A DNA stretch of 64,000 nt, from assembly GCF_000378405.1 (NCBI RefSeq), contig NZ_KB899636.1, positions 1,463,383 through 1,527,382 on the forward strand. Reading direction: 5' to 3'. The notes below the pieces were generated by a model, which was not told the origin of the DNA, did not search any database, and worked only from the letters and a program-made list of their open reading frames with translations. Shown in pieces: positions 46,640-56,437 of this stretch (position 1 is its first letter; the number at the start of each line of letters is the position of its first letter). This DNA comes from Succinimonas amylolytica DSM 2873 (lineage in GTDB: Bacteria > Pseudomonadota > Gammaproteobacteria > Enterobacterales > Succinivibrionaceae). Made by a program: the position numbers and the translations under genes.

Positions 46640-47836
46640 TCAGACAAGGCAGACACTGCATTCATGCAGTTTGGAGACGGCGAGCATCTTTGTTTTGCCG
46701 TAAGGGTCCTGTACAATCAGCGATTTTTCGTCAGGAGACATTCCCAGCACAGAAACTGCATGCTTCGGAGAAATGCCGTCAGACAGAGCCTTGAACAGAC
46801 CGCCGGCATGTCCTAATACAACGGGACGGTTGTTTTTGATCGCTGTTTTTATGGTATTAAGCCCCGTTTCTGATTCAGGATTCTGAACCAGAGTAACATC
46901 ATATCCGTCGCACAAAAGGGCCTTCAGACCGATCTCGGCGCCCCTCATGCGGATATTTACATTACTGTCCGGATTTGAAATTACCTCGCTCAGAGAATAC
47001 TCGTCCTTGCGCATGGCAAGTAAATGCATCTGCATGGCATTTTCAAGAGCCACTACCCAGTTTGCGCTCCTGCTGCCGAAATTTTCACTGCCGTTGGTGT
47101 AGCGTCCGAGAGGAACCTCATACTGATTTTTGCCGAGCCTCACCAGAACATGATTTTCCTTTGCACTCGGTGAAAACAGTCTTTCAATACCTTCCGCCCC
47201 CTGGGAATTCAATATTGAGGAGATGGATGACAGAAACCAGCAGTCCTGAAGCTTGGGGTTCTGCTTTATATCATCAAAACGGGGCTCGCCGTGCGGAAAC
47301 AGCATCTTCTGCAGGGGGCTAGCATTTCTGTTTTCTTCTTCATACGGAACGAAGGGAATCACTCTGGTTCTGCTGCCAAGCCCTGTAAGCTTGCCAATCT
47401 GCCCGGCATCCATGGAAACAGGTGTGCTATCCCTGGGTAATTCCGGCAGCTTATCAGCCTTGATATTTCTCAGTGCATTCGTTCTGGTCCTTAGTGTGTC
47501 ATTCAGGATTGTTCTGGTTTCACGGGATTTGAATGCATGAACAAAGCCTACTACCGATCTGCCGATCTTGGAAAACAGATTTGAAAAGAATCCCCGAACC
47601 TTGGGAGCTCTCATGTTGTCAATGACGGCAATCTGCTCATTGTTTAATCCCGTACAGCGGTGAAACCTCACGTTTCTGAGCATGTTTTGAGACAATAGAG
47701 TATTTTGAGGAGGCAGCGCCTCTTCATCGAGTATATCGAATTCCTCACGGGCATTAGTATTTCTCACCGGTTCCGATGTCTGAATATTTTCATTGGTTCC
47801 GGCAGTTATCACATTGTTATTTACAACACCAGTCAT
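46640..47836 (-). CDS. Calpain-like cysteine protease, candidate type III effector
   Basis: A 398-residue protein without signal peptide. Its N-terminus (MTGVVNNNVITAGTNEN) resembles that of the giant effector at 40453. From ~190 on it matches the papain-like calpain (C2) fold: KLQDCWFLSSISSIL with the oxyanion Gln and nucleophile Cys, SPKHAVSVLGMS with the catalytic His, and IVQDPYGK where calpains have NPWG. The third residue is thus Asp instead of Asn, as in some papain-like enzymes. The chaperone gene lies 77 bp upstream. The most likely role is cleaving host proteins after injection; an intracellular function cannot be excluded. Confidence 0.65.
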   Translation of the reverse strand: MTGVVNNNVITAGTNENIQTSEPVRNTNAREEFDILDEEALPPQNTLLSQNMLRNVRFHRCTGLNNEQIAVIDNMRAPKVRGFFSNLFSKIGRSVVGFVHAFKSRETRTILNDTLRTRTNALRNIKADKLPELPRDSTPVSMDAGQIGKLTGLGSRTRVIPFVPYEEENRNASPLQKMLFPHGEPRFDDIKQNPKLQDCWFLSSISSILNSQGAEGIERLFSPSAKENHVLVRLGKNQYEVPLGRYTNGSENFGSRSANWVVALENAMQMHLLAMRKDEYSLSEVISNPDSNVNIRMRGAEIGLKALLCDGYDVTLVQNPESETGLNTIKTAIKNNRPVVLGHAGGLFKALSDGISPKHAVSVLGMSPDEKSLIVQDPYGKTKMLAVSKLHECSVCLV

Positions 47837-47913
47837 AGAACCTCCTGATTTTCATAGTATAACGATACATAAGCTTTAGCCGGTTCGTGGGAAATCTGTT
47901 CATTGTTCCAGCA

Positions 47914-48402
47914 TTATATTTCCAGAAAACTGCCGTTGATGCCTGGGTGTAACTGCTGATCGGCATCATTACTGTTCTGGGATAGAGTCGGGTCATCCTT
48001 ATAAACAAGGATTTTTACTTTAGCAACCTCTCCCACAAAGTTGTTAAGGTGAGCTGCCAGCTCCTGTTCAGTTAATTCGTTTAAAGAAAACCTGAACTGT
48101 ACGGTAAGCATGTTTTTTTCGCCGGAAAGAGAAGTGGTAATGCCGTTGGTATGGGAAAACAGATACTGACGATGCATTAATTCCTTTAAAACCTCTGTTT
48201 CCCTATCAGAAGTCAAAATCCCGATTTCTGCAAAAAAGAGCATTGAATTATCGGAATCAATGTAACAGATGTGAACAGGCGGAATCCATTTCTGTTCCAC
48301 AGTGATAGTGCATAACCCGTCGTCGCCGAGAATATCCGCTCCTTCTGTACCAAGACTTCTGGCAAGATCATTCATTAGCAGTTTTGCCTGGCTCAAGCTC
48401 AT
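47914..48402 (-). CDS. CesT-family type III secretion chaperone
   Basis: A 162-residue protein with the CesT/Tir-chaperone pattern: helix AKLLMNDLARSLGTEGADIL, strands GLCTITVEQKWIPPVHICYIDSDNSMLFFAEIGIL, helix EVLKELMHRQYLFSHTNG, strand LTVQFRFSLNELTEQELAAHLNNFVGEVAKV. This match is stronger than that of the 46092 chaperone. It is encoded directly before the calpain-like gene on the same strand, so it is presumably its chaperone. AAGGAA precedes the ATG. Confidence 0.7.
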   Translation of the reverse strand: MSLSQAKLLMNDLARSLGTEGADILGDDGLCTITVEQKWIPPVHICYIDSDNSMLFFAEIGILTSDRETEVLKELMHRQYLFSHTNGITTSLSGEKNMLTVQFRFSLNELTEQELAAHLNNFVGEVAKVKILVYKDDPTLSQNSNDADQQLHPGINGSFLEI

Positions 48403-48765
48403 CTTGAAATTCCTTTTGTGAAATGATTATTAAAGCAACCATTTCACCATCATAACGGTCAAATGGCTAAAAAGTTAAAATTTTTTTTATTATTCTGAAA
48501 TATCAGGCTATGGTCTGATCCTTATCTGGATTTATGAGCTTTTTTCCTATTCCGCGCCAAACCTTCCCATGGCAATCAGAACTGTCGCAAGAAAGAAGTG
48601 CCGGCGCTTTTCTGCCGTCATTTTTGATTAAACATGATTTAATTCTCATATTCCAAAAAAACGGATTGGAGCCCTGTAAATGCGTTACGGTGTCCTATAA
48701 ACTAATCATAGGATGGGGAGATTTTTCTCCGGAAAATATTAAGCATGGGTTTTCAGAGGTGGGAT
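48403..48765. other. Divergent region between the chaperone and helicase genes
   Basis: No gene. It contains the inverted repeat at 48439-48466 and AT-rich sequence. A TTGACC lies close to the repeat on the minus strand, without a well-spaced -10 box. Confidence 0.5.
48439..48466. promoter_or_regulatory. Inverted repeat, candidate operator upstream of the chaperone-effector genes
   Basis: CCATTTCACC (48439-48448) and GGTCAAATGG (48457-48466) are inverted copies across an 8-bp spacer, matching at 9 of 10 positions. The site ends 37 bp before the chaperone start and has the shape of a dimeric regulator site. Confidence 0.5.
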
Positions 48766-51700
48766 ATGTTGCCGTTTGAAGAAGCGCGGGAAGTTAAAAA
48801 GTCCATATTGAGCTATATCATAAGTCAGTATCCCGTTTCCGACCCGGTGGTAAAAAAGGAATTTGTAGCCTTCCTGGAGCGGCCGGAGGAGGGGGTTTTC
48901 AACGATTGTGAGATTTCTCTGAAGCTTCCCTATAAACAGATTTCCGAAGCAGAGTCATTGGAGCTCAGGGATTTTCTCAGGGTAGCTCCGGGCTTTGTGC
49001 CGTACTGCCATCAGGCTGCAGCCTTCCGGCATCTTGCTTCCTGGAATTACCGAACTGATACTCCCAGAAATCCGGAACCGGTGCTTCTGGCTGCCGGAGC
49101 CGGTTCTGGAAAATCTGCGGCCTTTCTCTATCCCATACTGGATTACTGTTTCCGGGAGAATCAGCAGCACCGCCGGAAAGGGGTGAAGGCCATTATTGTG
49201 TATCCGGTGAATGACCAGGCCGCGGATCAGGCCCGGTGTCTGGCCCGGGAAATCATGAGACTTCCGCGGGATGAAAACGGCAATTTTCCGGTAACGGCCG
49301 GACTTTTAACCGGGAACAGCTGTTCCGCTGTCAGAAATCCCGGCGGGAACGTCAAAACGAAGAACAGTGATTCTTCGCTGCCCCGGGATATGGGTGAGGA
49401 TCATATTATTGAGAACCGGGACGCTATTCTGGAAACTGTGCCGGACATTATTATTACCAGCTTCAGAATGCTGGACCGGGCCCTGACTCTGCGGGCGTAT
49501 AACGACCTCTGGACCGGCAGTATTCCGGCTGACCCCCGGGATGAATCCGAAATCCCCGGTTCGGAAAAGTTTTCTCCATGTCTGAAATTCCTGGTGCTGG
49601 ACGACATGCATACCTATGACGAAGTCCAGAGCAGCGATGCTGCCGGTCTTATCCGGAGACTGAAGCTCAGGCTTGGTCTTTCCCGGGGGGATCTCTGCCC
49701 GGCAGGAACCCTGGTCAGTACGGGAAGCCGGGAAGATATTACCGGCTATGCCAGAAAAATATTCGGTGAGGATTTTGCCTGGAATTCTGTGATTTTCGAA
49801 AACCGTGTTTCCCCGCAGGAATTCTGGGGAGCGAACAGCCTGCCTGCGGTCATTCCGGTGCACCTTCCGGAGGTTGCAGATCCCGGACTTACCCTGGAAG
49901 GAACGCGATCCGCCGGCATTACTGAGGGGATCAGTCCGTATGATGTTTTTCTGGACCGGCTTTCCCGTATCTGGCTTCCGGAATACAAAAGAGCTTTTCC
50001 GGAGCCGCTGACCGCGTTTGCGCCTCCGGAAAAGCTTCCCGGAGAAATTGTCAGAAGGGCGGTTTCCCGGGGCAGATGTCTTAAGACGCATCCAATATTC
50101 CGGGCGCTGGTTGCTCTTGCATCTGCCGGCAGTATTCCTTTCAGCGGTCTGGTCTCCGGATTCAGGGACAGTCCGGAGTTTGCAGCCCTGATCCGCTGGA
50201 GCCGGAATTCGCGGGATTCCGGCAATACTGTCAGTACCGATCTCAGCACTCTGGCGGAAATTGTGGCCGGGCATTTTTTGGATCTCGCTGCGGGAGCTCT
50301 GGATGAGGACTCCTCTCCCGACCGGCGGCGTCCGTTCCTTTTCAGCAGGGTAACCATGTGGGTGCGGGAGCTTTTCTCGGCAGCCCGGGAGGTTTCCCGG
50401 ATGCCGGGGTTCGTTTTTGTCAGAAAGTCCCGGAATGCCGGAACAGCGGAGCAAATGACGGCCGCACTCCCGTTCTGGTGCTGCCGGAAATGCGGCGGAT
50501 CCGGATGGGTAGGGCTCCGTGACGAAACCGGAGCCGGATTTGTCAGGGATTTTGAATGTGTCTCCAGGGCCTTCAGGGACCGGAATCGGGAAGTTCGTCT
50601 TCTGGTACCGCTTAACGCTCCGGGGGATCGGGATTATGCCGGCGATTTTGCCGCACTCCCGGATCTGACGATTTCCTACAATGCTCCCGAAACTGACGGC
50701 GAGAGACTGGGAGGTGCCGGATGCACGGTATTTTCCAGAATGAGAATCCGGGGAACCGACCTCCGGTTCGATCGGGAGGACAATTTTATAAAAAAACTCC
50801 GTGATCCCCGTTTTGTAAATGCTGCGGAGGTCTGGCAGAGCTGGGTTCCGGTGTATGAGTACTCGTTTTCTGCCCGGGAGAACGGCGTGGAAAGATTTGT
50901 TCCGAAGTGTCCCTTCTGCCTTTCCCGGGATCCTGTATCCGTTGCCGGTTCCCGGATTTCCAGTCTTTCCGCGGCGGCTCTCAATGCGGTTATGGGAAGT
51001 GCCGCTGAAAGTACAGAACCTGAATCCCGGAAGCTTCTGGTGTTTTCCGGTGCGGCGCAGGATGCCCCATTCCTTACGGGGGTTTATGAGGATCGCAGTT
51101 ACCGGTTCTTCCTTCGCAAGGCCATGGCGGAGTATTTCTCGTTATGGCGGAAAGAGCATGGTGCTGCCGGGAATTCCGAAGAGCCCCGGTCCTCCGGTTA
51201 CCCGGAACTATCCCTCGGGGAATTCTTCCGGGGATTTATCAGTCATTTTGAAAAGCGCTTCGGCTGCAGCGGGGCCGCGCTTTCTCCGGAGTTTGTCTTT
51301 AGCTTCCGGCCGCCTCTGAACCCCGTGAGGTTCAGGTTCGCGGATCTTGCGGAGGAGTCTCCGGAAAACTGCTCACGTTTTAAAAGAGCATTTCTGAATC
51401 GTCTGGAATGGGAATGCATCAATGAGTTTGCAGGTGGCAGTGATGACGGACAGTCTCTCGAGACTGCCGGAACCCTGACGGCAGGATTTTCTCCGGAAAT
51501 GGTGCAGAGGTCAGCCTTCCTGATGCAGGAGCGGCTGAAATCCGTACCGGAGCTTGCGGGACTTGATTCCTTTGAATGGCTTAAGAATGAAATCCGGATG
51601 GCCGGCTTTATCGAAAGCGTACTGCAGTGCTTCCGTATCCGGGGTGTAGTGGACAATCCCTATATTGCTCCTTTTCGGGAAAAACGCCTTCAGGATGTCT

Positions 51701-54700
51701 ATTCCTGCCGCCTGAAATCCTCCGGTCATGGCGACGACAGCGGCTATGATCGTTTCCACGAGCTTATTCCGAAATTCAGCTCCTTTAATTTTCCGAGAAT
51801 TGCTGTCTGCGATGATGACCGGGTCAAAAACGACAGGTTCGGTTTTTTCGAAGTACTGAAAATTCATGAATCATCCCTCTATTACGAACTTTTTTGCCGG
51901 GCTTTTGCCCGTGGCGGAGAGTTTAAGACCGTCAGTCTGCTGCACGATGTTAGGGAATTCTACCGGGAGCTTCTGGATGTCATGTCGGAGAGCGGACTTC
52001 TCCGGAGACTGAACGCCGGTGGCAGCGACGACGATCCGGCTCTTTATGTGATTTCCCCCGAGGCGCTGCTGCTTTCGGAAAGGGCTTCTGTAAGATACTG
52101 TCCGGCATGTCTTTACAGAGTGCGCGTGCCGGAGTTTTCCCGGGGGGCGGATTTCAGAATCTGTACCTGTCTTAAAAAGCATACTCCGGACGGCGGGAGA
52201 GCGCAGGATCGGGACTATCTTCTGGAACGTTTTCCGGAGGAGGATGATTTCGGGAAACAGTGTTACCGGGAGCTTTATGATTCGGGGTTCGGCTCCCGCA
52301 TTAGCGCAAAGGAGCATAACGGGCTTCTGAATTACGGTGTTCGCGACACAGTCGGAGAATCATTCCCGAGCTCCGGATTTTCCGGGGCGGTGACTGTTTT
52401 TTCTGCCACCGCAGCTCTGAAAACCGGAATTGATACCGGGGATCTGAATACCGTGTTTCTGGCCGGACTTCCGGACACCGCAGCCGGCTATCTTCAGCGT
52501 GCCGGCTGTGCTGGCCGTGTCTCCGGAAGCTCCCTGGTCGTGAATTTTGCCCGGGCTTCATCCGGACATGATCTCCATGCTTTTGAAACTCCTGGCTATC
52601 TTACGGAAGGCGTGATTGCTCCTCCGGCCTTTTGCCTGAAATCGCCGGATATTCTTAAAAGGAATTTTCTGGCCTTCTGCTTTGACCGGGCGGCTCTGGA
52701 GAGCTTTGTTACCGGGGATGAAACTCCCTGTATTCCGGAATCCTTCAATGTTGCTGACGGCCGGGTGCCGGCCTTTGCTGCCGGAATTGGGGACTACATT
52801 TCCCGAAACCGGGATCGTCTTATCCGGGAATTTAGGGATAGCTGTCTTCTGGAATTCCGGGATGAGACTCCGGAGAGCTTTTCTGAGACGGAAAATGTTT
52901 TCGGGGAGCTGGAGCGTCAGGTAGCATCCGGAATGCTGACCGCGGCCGTAAGTGATGCATTTACTGGTCTTATCGGCAGAATAGGCTGCCTGAATACCCG
53001 GAAGAGCTGTTACCTGGATGAACGGGAGAGAGCGGAAAAGAGCGGCGAGCGCTCCCTGCTCCGCAGCATGAATGTCCGTATTGCCGCTGTTTCTGCCAGA
53101 ATCGCAGCCCTGACCTGTCAGGATGCGCCGGGCTTTCTGGCGGAACAGGGCCTTTTGCCGCATTATGACCTCCCCGAAAAGGGCGGCACTCTGACCGGGG
53201 AAATCCTGGATTTCGCGGAAAGAGATACCGGGAGGGATCCGGTTCCGGAGGCCTTTGCGGTTACGGTGCCGGCGGAAAAAGCCCTGACTGCTCTGGCTCC
53301 TGACAATACCTTTTACTTTAATGAGCGTCGGATGACGGTGCTGGGCGTCGATCCCGCCGCGCTGGTTTCGGACAGCAGTCCTAAGGCTTTCAGTTCGTAC
53401 CGCTACTGCAGCCAGTGCGCTGCTCTGGCTCGGGAGGGAACCCCGGAGTTTGATCGCCGTGGCTGCCCGAAATGCGGAGATCTGAACTGGGAAAACAACC
53501 GGCATCTTTTTATGAGCATGCCTGATATGTCAAGCGAGATGCTGCGGGAGGAGGCCGGTATTGCGGGCCAGAACCGCGAGGAACGGGAGCAGGAGCATTA
53601 TCTTGTTAAATCGCATTTTGACTTTGACTGCAAAGCCCCCAGGTTTTCCTTCAGTCTTCCGGAAAACGGCTTCGGGATGGAATATTTCGGAAGAATCACC
53701 CTTTTACAGGTTAATTATGGCAATATCAGGGAGCAGGTGTCTCATGCGGATGCCGTCGTAGACGGGGAAACGGTGCCGCGTCAGGGTTTTGTGGTATGCA
53801 CCTCCTGCGGCAAGGCCACCTCTCTCTGGAATTATCACAGGAATGCCGGAGGACGGCAGAAAACGGAGGAACGGAGCAGGGCTTCGCAGTATCGCGGCCT
53901 TGTCCGGCCGGAGGATTATCATTTCGGATACTGCCGGCATGCGGACATGACGGAGCTGGACGCGGTAATTCCTGGTACCTCCAGCAGGGTGTTTGCCGAA
54001 ACCTATCTGTTCCGGAAACTTAACACAGAGGGGATTAGGATTCGGCTGCCGGCTTTTGCCGGTCTGGCGGGGAAAACGTCATATTTCCGCTATCTTATCC
54101 TGGCCGGGATCCGTCTCGGCATAGAATCCTGGTTCTGGACAGCATCCCGGCATCTCAGGTTTGATTTCTGTTCCGAGGTTACCGAAAACTGCAGGAATGA
54201 GTATATCGTAATCTATGATCGGATTCCGGGGGGAACCGGGGATCTTAAGAGACTCTGTTCCAGGAATCCCGGCACCGGAAGACTGGTGTTCCAGGAGATT
54301 CTGGAAAGGGGGCTAGAGGCGCTTAGGGGCTGTCCTTGCGAGGATGGCTGCTATTCCTGCGTATACCATTACGGAGTCCAGGGGGGAGGGATACTCTCCA
54401 GAGCACAGGCTGTTATGATTATGGAGGCTCTGGTTAAAAGTGCCCAAACCACCGGATTCCGGGAATGCCGTCAGGGCCGGGGGCTTCCCGAAACGGGAAG
54501 TGAAGATACCTCTCCCGGCATTTTCAGGGCCAGTATTGTCGAGCTTTTCCAGGAGATTGCCGGGGAATATCAGGATCGCTTTACGGAATACCGGGATTCC
54601 GCCGGCAGTGTTATGCGCGGCGTGTGGCTCTGGGAGGGGCGCCGGGAGGAGCATCCGTCCGGGAGTGCCACCCGGGTTATTGAATTCCGCTACCGCATCA

Positions 54701-56154
54701 CCCTGGAGGGGGAGCCGGAAGAACCGCATGTCAGTGATGAGCAGCCGTCCCGGCCGGATTTCCTGTTTGAACCGGAGGAATACCGGATTACCGAGAACGG
54801 GGAAAGTAAAGCTCCTGAACTTCTGGGGCTCTACAAAACTGCTCTTTATCTTGACAGCTACCGGTACCACGGCGATCTGTTCCGTGGAAAGGTAAGATTT
54901 CCCGGAGATCTGGCTGCCCGGGAGCTTCTGCGAAAGGGGAATCGCCAAAGATCGGTACAGTATCTTCCGTGGACTCTTACCTGGAATGATCTGTCCGGAA
55001 GAACTCCCTGGGCGCTTTCCGGACTTTTAAGGCAGCCGAAATTCCCGGCAGAGGATCAGTTTGCCCGGCATTTCCGGAGCGACTTTTCTGAAACCAGAAA
55101 GGAAATTCTGGCACTGAACATTTTTTACGGGAACAGCGGCCGGAGTACTCTGAATCCTTTTTCGGAGCCTGTGGATCAGTTCCTGTTTGTACTGCTGCAT
55201 CCCGATCCCGGGTATCTCAGGAGGATTTTCTTTGATCTTCTGTGGGGTATTACCGATCCCGGAAGCAGTGCAGATCTCGTTTTGGCCGACAGCGTGACCG
55301 CTGCGCCATATCTCTCCCCGGACAGCCTTATGGAAAGAAAGCAGGCCTGTCAGCTGGCGATTCAGGAGGACCGGAGCAGAATGTCCGGACTGTTCGCCGG
55401 ACGGCATCTGACTCTTCTGGAAGGACCAGGCTGCGGAGCGAAACAGGACTCAAATGCGTCTAATGTGCCGCCGGTGTGGTTTTCCCGGGGGGCGGATGCC
55501 GTTCCGGAGTCCTACTGCATAAATGTCCGGATGAATTATCCGGGAACCGGCATTTCGGTGCATAATGTGATTTCAGAACCGGTGATTTTTGAAAATGGTC
55601 TGGATCGTGCTGCATGGGAAAGCTTCTGGCAGCTCTATAACATGTTTGCCCTTCTTCCCAGGTATCATGAGGCGGCCGGGGAGGAGATTACGGATTTAGG
55701 CGGCTCTAACGCAGTAACATCTCCGGATAGGCTGGCGGGATATACCATGGAGAATCTCCCGGAGTTCTTTGAGATCCCTCCCGGAGTTGTTCTCAGGAAG
55801 AATGCGACCTGTACCCGGGAAGCTCTGGAGGATAGTTACGGCGGGGAACTCATGGAGGTCATGACACTTCTGGCGGATACCGGACTTTTGGGAGACGGCT
55901 TTGTCTGCGGGCACGGCAGGGAGCTTGACGGCCATTATGCGGAGTTTATTTCGGAACCCCTGAAAATCGCGGTGGCGCCGGATGCGGAATCCCGGGAATA
56001 TTTCGGGCAGAAGGGCTACCGTCTGGTGCTCAGCAACCATACGGATGAAGGCAAAACTATCCGTGATACGGTTATCGGACTGCGGGCCAGAAAATTCCAG
56101 GTGGTGCTGTCGTGTGATTTCACCCTGGACATGATTCTGAAGCCTAAAAGCTGA
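48766..56154 (+). CDS. Giant superfamily 2 helicase with DUF1998 domain (DruE-like)
   Basis: A ~2462-residue protein. The N-terminal helicase core has Walker A AAGAGSGKS, motif Ib-like region IIITSFRMLDRAL, and motif II LVLDDMHTYDEVQ (DDMH instead of DEAH/DELH). The second RecA domain has TGIDTGDLNTVFL and motif VI as QRAGCAGR, with Cys in place of the conserved Arg. Several zinc clusters are present (CCRKCGG, CPFC, CPAC, CSQC...CPKC, CTSC), and the DUF1998 module shows YDRIPGGTGDLKRLC and CPCEDGCYSCVYHYG. Giant DUF1998 helicases include DruE of Druantia phage defence. No other Druantia gene is adjacent, so the system type is open. ATG 48766 is preferred (AGAGG 6 nt upstream). Confidence 0.75.
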   Translation: MLPFEEAREVKKSILSYIISQYPVSDPVVKKEFVAFLERPEEGVFNDCEISLKLPYKQISEAESLELRDFLRVAPGFVPYCHQAAAFRHLASWNYRTDTPRNPEPVLLAAGAGSGKSAAFLYPILDYCFRENQQHRRKGVKAIIVYPVNDQAADQARCLAREIMRLPRDENGNFPVTAGLLTGNSCSAVRNPGGNVKTKNSDSSLPRDMGEDHIIENRDAILETVPDIIITSFRMLDRALTLRAYNDLWTGSIPADPRDESEIPGSEKFSPCLKFLVLDDMHTYDEVQSSDAAGLIRRLKLRLGLSRGDLCPAGTLVSTGSREDITGYARKIFGEDFAWNSVIFENRVSPQEFWGANSLPAVIPVHLPEVADPGLTLEGTRSAGITEGISPYDVFLDRLSRIWLPEYKRAFPEPLTAFAPPEKLPGEIVRRAVSRGRCLKTHPIFRALVALASAGSIPFSGLVSGFRDSPEFAALIRWSRNSRDSGNTVSTDLSTLAEIVAGHFLDLAAGALDEDSSPDRRRPFLFSRVTMWVRELFSAAREVSRMPGFVFVRKSRNAGTAEQMTAALPFWCCRKCGGSGWVGLRDETGAGFVRDFECVSRAFRDRNREVRLLVPLNAPGDRDYAGDFAALPDLTISYNAPETDGERLGGAGCTVFSRMRIRGTDLRFDREDNFIKKLRDPRFVNAAEVWQSWVPVYEYSFSARENGVERFVPKCPFCLSRDPVSVAGSRISSLSAAALNAVMGSAAESTEPESRKLLVFSGAAQDAPFLTGVYEDRSYRFFLRKAMAEYFSLWRKEHGAAGNSEEPRSSGYPELSLGEFFRGFISHFEKRFGCSGAALSPEFVFSFRPPLNPVRFRFADLAEESPENCSRFKRAFLNRLEWECINEFAGGSDDGQSLETAGTLTAGFSPEMVQRSAFLMQERLKSVPELAGLDSFEWLKNEIRMAGFIESVLQCFRIRGVVDNPYIAPFREKRLQDVYSCRLKSSGHGDDSGYDRFHELIPKFSSFNFPRIAVCDDDRVKNDRFGFFEVLKIHESSLYYELFCRAFARGGEFKTVSLLHDVREFYRELLDVMSESGLLRRLNAGGSDDDPALYVISPEALLLSERASVRYCPACLYRVRVPEFSRGADFRICTCLKKHTPDGGRAQDRDYLLERFPEEDDFGKQCYRELYDSGFGSRISAKEHNGLLNYGVRDTVGESFPSSGFSGAVTVFSATAALKTGIDTGDLNTVFLAGLPDTAAGYLQRAGCAGRVSGSSLVVNFARASSGHDLHAFETPGYLTEGVIAPPAFCLKSPDILKRNFLAFCFDRAALESFVTGDETPCIPESFNVADGRVPAFAAGIGDYISRNRDRLIREFRDSCLLEFRDETPESFSETENVFGELERQVASGMLTAAVSDAFTGLIGRIGCLNTRKSCYLDERERAEKSGERSLLRSMNVRIAAVSARIAALTCQDAPGFLAEQGLLPHYDLPEKGGTLTGEILDFAERDTGRDPVPEAFAVTVPAEKALTALAPDNTFYFNERRMTVLGVDPAALVSDSSPKAFSSYRYCSQCAALAREGTPEFDRRGCPKCGDLNWENNRHLFMSMPDMSSEMLREEAGIAGQNREEREQEHYLVKSHFDFDCKAPRFSFSLPENGFGMEYFGRITLLQVNYGNIREQVSHADAVVDGETVPRQGFVVCTSCGKATSLWNYHRNAGGRQKTEERSRASQYRGLVRPEDYHFGYCRHADMTELDAVIPGTSSRVFAETYLFRKLNTEGIRIRLPAFAGLAGKTSYFRYLILAGIRLGIESWFWTASRHLRFDFCSEVTENCRNEYIVIYDRIPGGTGDLKRLCSRNPGTGRLVFQEILERGLEALRGCPCEDGCYSCVYHYGVQGGGILSRAQAVMIMEALVKSAQTTGFRECRQGRGLPETGSEDTSPGIFRASIVELFQEIAGEYQDRFTEYRDSAGSVMRGVWLWEGRREEHPSGSATRVIEFRYRITLEGEPEEPHVSDEQPSRPDFLFEPEEYRITENGESKAPELLGLYKTALYLDSYRYHGDLFRGKVRFPGDLAARELLRKGNRQRSVQYLPWTLTWNDLSGRTPWALSGLLRQPKFPAEDQFARHFRSDFSETRKEILALNIFYGNSGRSTLNPFSEPVDQFLFVLLHPDPGYLRRIFFDLLWGITDPGSSADLVLADSVTAAPYLSPDSLMERKQACQLAIQEDRSRMSGLFAGRHLTLLEGPGCGAKQDSNASNVPPVWFSRGADAVPESYCINVRMNYPGTGISVHNVISEPVIFENGLDRAAWESFWQLYNMFALLPRYHEAAGEEITDLGGSNAVTSPDRLAGYTMENLPEFFEIPPGVVLRKNATCTREALEDSYGGELMEVMTLLADTGLLGDGFVCGHGRELDGHYAEFISEPLKIAVAPDAESREYFGQKGYRLVLSNHTDEGKTIRDTVIGLRARKFQVVLSCDFTLDMILKPKS

Positions 56155-56437
56155 TTTCCGCTCCGGACCGGTCATTAGCAGCAGTTTTTTACTGAACAGG
56201 AACAATCTTGCCATCTCACGGACGGCCTCTGGCGGCAGCGGATTCCGGGCACTCCGGGTTATTGAAGAATTGCCGGCGGTACGTTAAAATTAAAACGGAG
56301 TCGTGCGGGATCTTTTCAGGTCGGGGACTGTTTTTCATCTGCGGGGAGGGAGCAGCCCCTGTCCGGCCGGTGGATGCGGGCCGGGACGTTCCTGGAGCCG
56401 TGCTCCCATTTTTTAATTTGCGGGAACTCAGGGATAA
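56155..56437. other. Short spacer before the DUF1266-like gene
   Basis: 283 bp without a supported gene or terminator, so the helicase and the next gene could be co-transcribed. Confidence 0.4.
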
